Assembly (NCBI GenBank): GCA_000431015.1
Contig: HF986031.1
Coordinates: 11,730 to 20,981, forward strand
Length of the DNA stretch: 9,252 bases
From: Alistipes sp. CAG:514
GTDB lineage: Bacteria; Bacteroidota; Bacteroidia; Bacteroidales; UBA932
Direction: 5' to 3'
Position numbers and translations under genes: made by a program. The notes beneath the pieces were generated by a model. It had not been told where the DNA came from, did not search any database, and saw nothing but the letters and a program-made list of their open reading frames with translations. This document shows positions 5,399-9,252 of the stretch, piece by piece; positions within the stretch are counted from its first letter, which is position 1, and each line of letters begins with the position of its first letter.

Positions 5399-6982
5399 AT
5401 GCAGTGGATTCTTACAGTTCTGTACTTTCTCCTGATCCTCAGTGTCTTCATAGTGATCTTGGTGGACACCGGGGACTCCGGAAGGAAATTCGCATGGCTG
5501 CTTATCATAGCCGTGCTTCCCGTGGTCGGCCTGATACTTTACTTCATGTTCGGTATCAACTACAGGCACCACTGGATCTTCAACCGCCGGCATCAGAGGT
5601 ACAAGGACTTCTTCGAGGCCGGGACCACCCCGGAACTCAACAGAATCCTGTTCGGGCATGACAACGAGGCCGGAATCCGTGAGGAGTTCCGTCCTTTGGC
5701 AAGGCTGATGGGAGCGGAGGGACACCCTTCCGTGACCTCGGGCAACGACATAGAGATCATCACGAGCGGCCCGCGGAAGTTCGACCTGCTGCGCGAGGAC
5801 ATACTGGCGGCCAAGGAGTCGATCCATGTCGAGTATTTCCACTTCGGCAACGACAAGGGCAGCAAGGCGATCAAGGAACTGCTGATGCAGAAGGCCAAGG
5901 AAGGTGTCAAGGTGCGTTTCCTGTACGAGAACATCGCCAATTTCCCGATCGCCGCGGCCTACTACAACGCGATGAGGAAGGCTGGCGTGGAGGTCATCAA
6001 GTTCACCAATCCGAGGATGCACGTCCTGGACATGGCTACCAAGCTCAACTATAGGAACCACAGGAAGATAGTCGTGATCGACGGGCAGATCGGCTACACT
6101 GGCGGGATGAACATCAACGACCATTATTTCCGTCTTTGGCGGGATACCCACATGAGGATCACCGGCGACGCCGTGGCGGTTCTCCAGTACACGTTCCTTG
6201 ACTCATGGCTGACCGGCGGCGGGACGATCGACAAGGCGATGATCGACTACTACCCGATGGCCAAGAAAGTCGCCCCGGCCACTGAGCCTGTCGAAGTGAC
6301 CGCACAAGACCCTCTAATCCTGAACAATGTCGCTTCGACAAGTTCAGCGACAGGGCAGCAATGCTCCACAGGCGTTCCTGCAGGAGAAGCGGCGGGCGTG
6401 ATCGACTTCCACGACACCCATCCGACCCTGAGGGACAAGCTGGTACAGATCGTGCCGGACGAGCCGGATCTTCCGCAGCCGATCCTCCAGCTGAGCTACG
6501 AGTGGGCCCTGCAGCACGCCAAAAGCTACATCTATCTCCAGACACCGTACTTCGTTCCGACAGAGCCTGTCATGGACGCGCTGAAAACCGCCGCCCTGTG
6601 CGGGGTCGATGTGCGTCTGATGGTGCCGGAGGTGGCGGACAACATCCTGATGCGCCCGGCCAACAGAGCCTACTACGAGGAGGCGCTGCAGGCAGGCGTA
6701 AGAATATTCCTGCGCCAGGGCGAGTTCATCCATGCCAAGACCTTCGTCAGTGACGACTACCTCTCCAGCATCGGGTCCGCCAACCTGGACTTCCGCAGCT
6801 TCGCCATCAACTACGAGGTCAACTCCTACATCTACGACGAGCAGACCGCGCTGATGAACAAGGAGATCTTCATGTACGACACCAGACAGTGCCGCGAGCT
6901 GACCCTTGAGGAATGGAGCGCCCGGCCGTGGTACTGCCGGATCCTTGAAAGCTTCATCCGACTTTTCGCGCCTCTTCTGTAA
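5399..6982 (+). CDS. cls: Cardiolipin synthase (phospholipase D family)
   Basis: This membrane enzyme condenses two phosphatidylglycerols (or a related pair of phospholipids) to cardiolipin and glycerol. The 527-residue protein starts with two membrane helices (about 3-22 and 31-51) joined by a short DTGDSGRK loop, as in ClsA-type enzymes. Two PLD motifs follow: HRKIVVID (H221, K223, D228) with GYTGGMN after it, and HAKTFVSD (H445, K447, D452) with GSANLDFRS after it. Both catalytic histidines are intact. Typical relatives are about 475-485 residues. The excess lies around residues 290-335, where the DNA carries an inverted pair of REP-like repeats translated as EPVEV...ASTSSATG. That region falls in a linker between the catalytic halves, so activity may survive. 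The start is ten bases after miaB's stop; no terminator was seen between cls and the transporter gene. Confidence 0.94.
   Translation: MQWILTVLYFLLILSVFIVILVDTGDSGRKFAWLLIIAVLPVVGLILYFMFGINYRHHWIFNRRHQRYKDFFEAGTTPELNRILFGHDNEAGIREEFRPLARLMGAEGHPSVTSGNDIEIITSGPRKFDLLREDILAAKESIHVEYFHFGNDKGSKAIKELLMQKAKEGVKVRFLYENIANFPIAAAYYNAMRKAGVEVIKFTNPRMHVLDMATKLNYRNHRKIVVIDGQIGYTGGMNINDHYFRLWRDTHMRITGDAVAVLQYTFLDSWLTGGGTIDKAMIDYYPMAKKVAPATEPVEVTAQDPLILNNVASTSSATGQQCSTGVPAGEAAGVIDFHDTHPTLRDKLVQIVPDEPDLPQPILQLSYEWALQHAKSYIYLQTPYFVPTEPVMDALKTAALCGVDVRLMVPEVADNILMRPANRAYYEEALQAGVRIFLRQGEFIHAKTFVSDDYLSSIGSANLDFRSFAINYEVNSYIYDEQTALMNKEIFMYDTRQCRELTLEEWSARPWYCRILESFIRLFAPLL
6277..6352. repeat. Pair of inverted REP-like repeats inside cls
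   Basis: CTGAGCCTGTCGAAG (6282-6296) and, in opposite orientation, CTTCGACAAGTTCAG (6333-6347) match at 13 of 15 bases after reverse-complementing. Each core has its own complementary flanks: GGCCACT/AGTGACC around the first (one mismatch) and TGTCGC/GCGACA around the second. Conserved cores with differing but paired flanks, in head-to-head pairs, are the mark of REP/BIME elements. The core resembles the widespread TTCGACAGGCTCAG repeat of many bacterial genomes, which is recalled and was not searched. The reading frame passes through without a stop. Confidence 0.75.
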
Positions 6983-7046
6983 AAATCGCTTCCACAACCC
7001 GGAAATCCTGTATATATTCGCATACTTTAACAGTTGACAAACAAAA

Positions 7047-8495
7047 ATGGCAAGTAAGACTAAGACCAATTTCAGATGGGTGATCTGCGCGATGCTGTTT
7101 GTCGCGACAGCGGTCAACTATCTTGACAGGCAAGTTCTGTCCCTGACGTGGGACGAGTTCATCAAACCGGAGTTCCACTGGAACGAATCGCACTACGGTA
7201 CGATCACTTCCCTGTTCTCCATCATCTATGCGATCTGCATGCTGTTCGCGGGGCGTTTCGTTGATTGGATGGGGACGAAGAAAGGCTACCTCTGGGCAAT
7301 CGGAGTGTGGTCGGCTGGCGCCTGCGCCCACGCCCTGTGCGGGGTCGTGACCGAAAGCGTGGTCGGACTCAACACCGCTGCCGAACTAGTCCAGGCCACA
7401 GGAGACACGGCTGTGCTCATCTCAACGATCAGCATGTACTGCTTCATCGTCGCAAGAAGCATCCTCGCGCTCGGCGAGGCCGGCAACTTCCCTGCGGCCA
7501 TCAAGACCACAGCTGAATATTTCCCAAAGAAGGACAGGGCTTTCGCCACGTCCATATTCAATGCCGGCGCCTCCATAGGCGCGCTTTTCGCCCCTCTCAC
7601 GATCCCGCTTCTCGCCAAGAACTTCGGCTGGGAGATCTCTTTCATCATCATCGGTGCGCTTGGTTTCATCTGGATGGGATTCTGGGTGTTCCTCTACGAC
7701 AGGCCGGAGACCTCAAAGCACGTGAGCAAGGAGGAACTGGCCTACATCGAGCAGGACAAGGAACTTGACAACGATAAGACATCCGAGAACGGAACCGCGA
7801 AGAAACTGGGGTTCATGGAGTGCCTGAGATACAGGCAGACCTGGGCGTTCGCTGTCGGCAAGTTCATGACCGACGGAGTCTGGTGGTTCTTCCTCTTCTG
7901 GACCCCGTCCTATCTGAACACCCAGTTCGGGATCAAGACCAGCGATCCTAAGGGCATGGCGTTGATCTTCACCCTCTACGCCATCACCATGCTTTCCATC
8001 TACGGCGGCAAGCTTCCTACCATATTCATCAACAACGCGATGAGGAAGGGGCAGACTTTCGACCCTTATGCCGCCAGGATGAAGGCAATGCTGATCTTCG
8101 CCTTCCTTCCGCTGGTGGTGCTTCTGGCTCAGCCTCTTGGAAGGATCTCCCCTTGGTTCCCGGTCATCCTGATCGGCATCGGGGCGGCGGCGCACCAGTC
8201 ATGGTCGGCCAACATATTCTCGACCGTCGGGGACATGTTCCCTAAGTCCAGCATCGCCACCATCACCGGAATCGGCGGCATGGCCGGAGGCCTCGGCTCG
8301 ATGTTCCTACAGAAAGTCGCCGGCGAACTCTTCGTCTACTCCGAGCAGGTCAATCTGTCCTTCCTCGGATTCTCCGGAAAGCCGGCCGGCTACTTCATCA
8401 TCTTCTGCTTCTGCGCCACTGCGTACCTCATCGGATGGTGCATCATGAAGGCGCTCGTGCCTAAGTACAAGGTGGTCACATTAAGTAATTCTTAA
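7047..8495 (+). CDS. MFS sugar-acid transporter, ExuT-like (anion:cation symporter family)
   Basis: This 482-residue inner-membrane protein shows the hydrophobic pattern of a 12-helix MFS carrier. Hallmarks of the hexuronate/glucarate (ACS) branch are RWVICAMLFVATAVNYLDRQ at the start (NYLDRQ 24-29), motif A as GRFVDWMGTKK (69-79), and LGEAGNFPAAIKTTAEYFP with FNAGASIGALFAPL in helices 4-5. Relatives import galacturonate, glucuronate or related acids with protons. A segment of about 30 residues between helices 3 and 4 and a charged central loop (EQDKELDNDKTSENG) are present. The GH105 gene 64 bases downstream suggests uronides from pectin or another acidic polysaccharide. A -7-like TATATTCG (7013-7020) lies before the start but has no clear -33 partner. 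The family is firm; the substrate is inferred. Confidence 0.88.
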   Translation: MASKTKTNFRWVICAMLFVATAVNYLDRQVLSLTWDEFIKPEFHWNESHYGTITSLFSIIYAICMLFAGRFVDWMGTKKGYLWAIGVWSAGACAHALCGVVTESVVGLNTAAELVQATGDTAVLISTISMYCFIVARSILALGEAGNFPAAIKTTAEYFPKKDRAFATSIFNAGASIGALFAPLTIPLLAKNFGWEISFIIIGALGFIWMGFWVFLYDRPETSKHVSKEELAYIEQDKELDNDKTSENGTAKKLGFMECLRYRQTWAFAVGKFMTDGVWWFFLFWTPSYLNTQFGIKTSDPKGMALIFTLYAITMLSIYGGKLPTIFINNAMRKGQTFDPYAARMKAMLIFAFLPLVVLLAQPLGRISPWFPVILIGIGAAAHQSWSANIFSTVGDMFPKSSIATITGIGGMAGGLGSMFLQKVAGELFVYSEQVNLSFLGFSGKPAGYFIIFCFCATAYLIGWCIMKALVPKYKVVTLSNS

Positions 8496-8559
8496 AAAAC
8501 AACCTGGCAATCCTTGATTGTCTTATTTTTCAACACTTACTAAACTAACACGAAACAAT

Positions 8560-9252
8560 ATGATTCTCAAAAGAATATGCTGCATCGCCGCCGCATTGGC
8601 AATCGTCGTCCCGTCATTTGCGGGAATCAACAGGAATGATGTAAAGGAGATCGCCGACCGCGTCGCGGACTGGCAGATCGCCAATTTCAACAACGTCTCC
8701 TACACCGGGAAGAAACGCGCCCCTCTCGACTGGGCCAACGGAGCATTGTTCCGCGGCATGGTAGAGTGGTCTGCGAAGACCGGTTACCAGCCAGCCGAGG
8801 ACTTCGTGATGAACATCGCCAAGACACATGACTGGCACATGGCCAGAAGGCTCTATCACGCCGACGACATCTGCGTCGGACAGGCTTTCCTCCTGCTGTA
8901 TGAGAAATACAAGGATCCGGTAATGCTCCAATACGTCAAGGAAAGGGCGGACTCCGTGATTGACTTCCGTTCCCATGTCGCGATGGACATCCACGTCAAG
9001 GATGGCCAGGAAAGATGGTGCTGGTGCGACGCGCTGTTCATGGCTCCGCCGGTATATTCAATGCTCACCTAAATCACCGGGGACAGGAAATATGTCGATT
9101 TCATGAATGAAGAGTTTGTCGCCACGACCAACCATCTGTTTGACACTGAATACAAACTGTACTACCGCGACGCCCGCTTCTTCGACAAGACGGAGGCAAA
9201 CGGGGCAAAAGTGTTCTGGGGAAGAGGCAACGGCTGGTGCTATGCGGGACTG
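8560..9252 (+). pseudogene. GH105 unsaturated glycuronyl hydrolase, interrupted by in-frame TAA and cut by the window edge
   Basis: GH105 enzymes remove the unsaturated uronic acid left at the end of oligosaccharides by polysaccharide lyases, for example from rhamnogalacturonan. The ATG at 8560 opens a signal peptide (MILKRICCIAAALAIVVPSFA-G); the TTG at 8518 is in frame but lies upstream of the signal and is not favoured. Family-like segments include DWANGALFRGMVEWS, HADDICVGQ (H100-D103) and WCWCDALFMAPPVYSML, whose D157 probably corresponds to the catalytic acid. Codon 171 is TAA (9070-9072), giving a 170-residue product. The same frame then continues for 60 codons to the edge with ITGDRKYVDF, YYRDARFFDKTEANG and WGRGNGW, all family motifs. 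Before ITGDRKY a lysine codon AAA is expected, one base from TAA. Without readthrough the (alpha/alpha)6 barrel cannot be completed. A sequencing error remains possible. It probably shares a transcript with the transporter. Confidence 0.88.

Noticed and set aside
5369..6151. 260-codon minus-strand ORF opposite cls
   Set aside because: Antisense to an intact cardiolipin synthase and without recognisable domains.
7013..7020. TATATTCG as a dedicated promoter for the transporter
   Set aside because: One mismatch to TAnnTTTG and no TTTG at the proper distance; too weak to list as a feature.
6344..7117. 257-codon minus-strand ORF spanning cls and the transporter start
   Set aside because: Crosses two real plus-strand genes and their intergenic gap; a shadow frame.
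9070..9072. TAA as a reassigned sense codon or selenocysteine-like recoding
   Set aside because: TAA ends miaB, cls, the SPOR gene and the transporter normally, and no recoding structure was recognised after the codon.

Overview
The window looks like chromosomal DNA of a moderately GC-rich member of the Bacteroidetes, probably order Bacteroidales. The evidence is promoters of the Bacteroidetes type (TTTG about 20 bases before TAnnTTTG), a LEA14-like lipoprotein next to a SPOR protein and rpoN, a AAA_14/DUF4143 ATPase, and a hexuronate-type MFS transporter beside a family GH105 hydrolase. This placement is inferred from gene content and promoter style, not from a marker-gene comparison.

Left block, minus strand (1-1961): a tight three-gene unit reads leftwards from one convincing promoter (1981-2010). 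It encodes a LEA14-like lipoprotein, an exported SPOR-domain protein and the N-terminal 302 residues of sigma-54 (rpoN), which runs off the left edge. Gaps between genes are 2-3 bases.

Centre (1962-4065): a single AAA_14/DUF4143 ATPase on the plus strand is clearly more AT-rich than its neighbours. It sits behind three copies of a GGATATAACCGAAAC-type repeat spaced 40-41 bases apart. The middle copy lies between the predicted -33 and -7 boxes, and the last copy contains the start codon. A strong hairpin terminator, usable in both directions, follows the gene. Beyond it is an intergenic stretch of almost 500 bases with one doubtful small minus-strand ORF and a hairpin-rich leader before miaB, including a possible G-quadruplex.

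Right block, plus strand (4066-9252): miaB (tRNA methylthiotransferase) and cls (cardiolipin synthase) are separated by 10 bases and look like one transcription unit. The cls gene carries an in-frame pair of inverted REP-like repeats that lengthens the protein between its two catalytic HKD motifs. An ExuT-like sugar-acid transporter and a secreted GH105 unsaturated glycuronyl hydrolase follow, a pairing that suggests use of pectin-derived uronides. The GH105 gene is broken by a single in-frame TAA where the family context suggests a lysine codon (AAA). The frame then stays open, with family motifs, to the right edge.

The items most worth following up are the repeat/promoter/start-codon arrangement at the ATPase, the REP pair inside cls, the structured miaB leader and the GH105 nonsense codon. 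No tRNA, rRNA, CRISPR array or intact transposase was seen.
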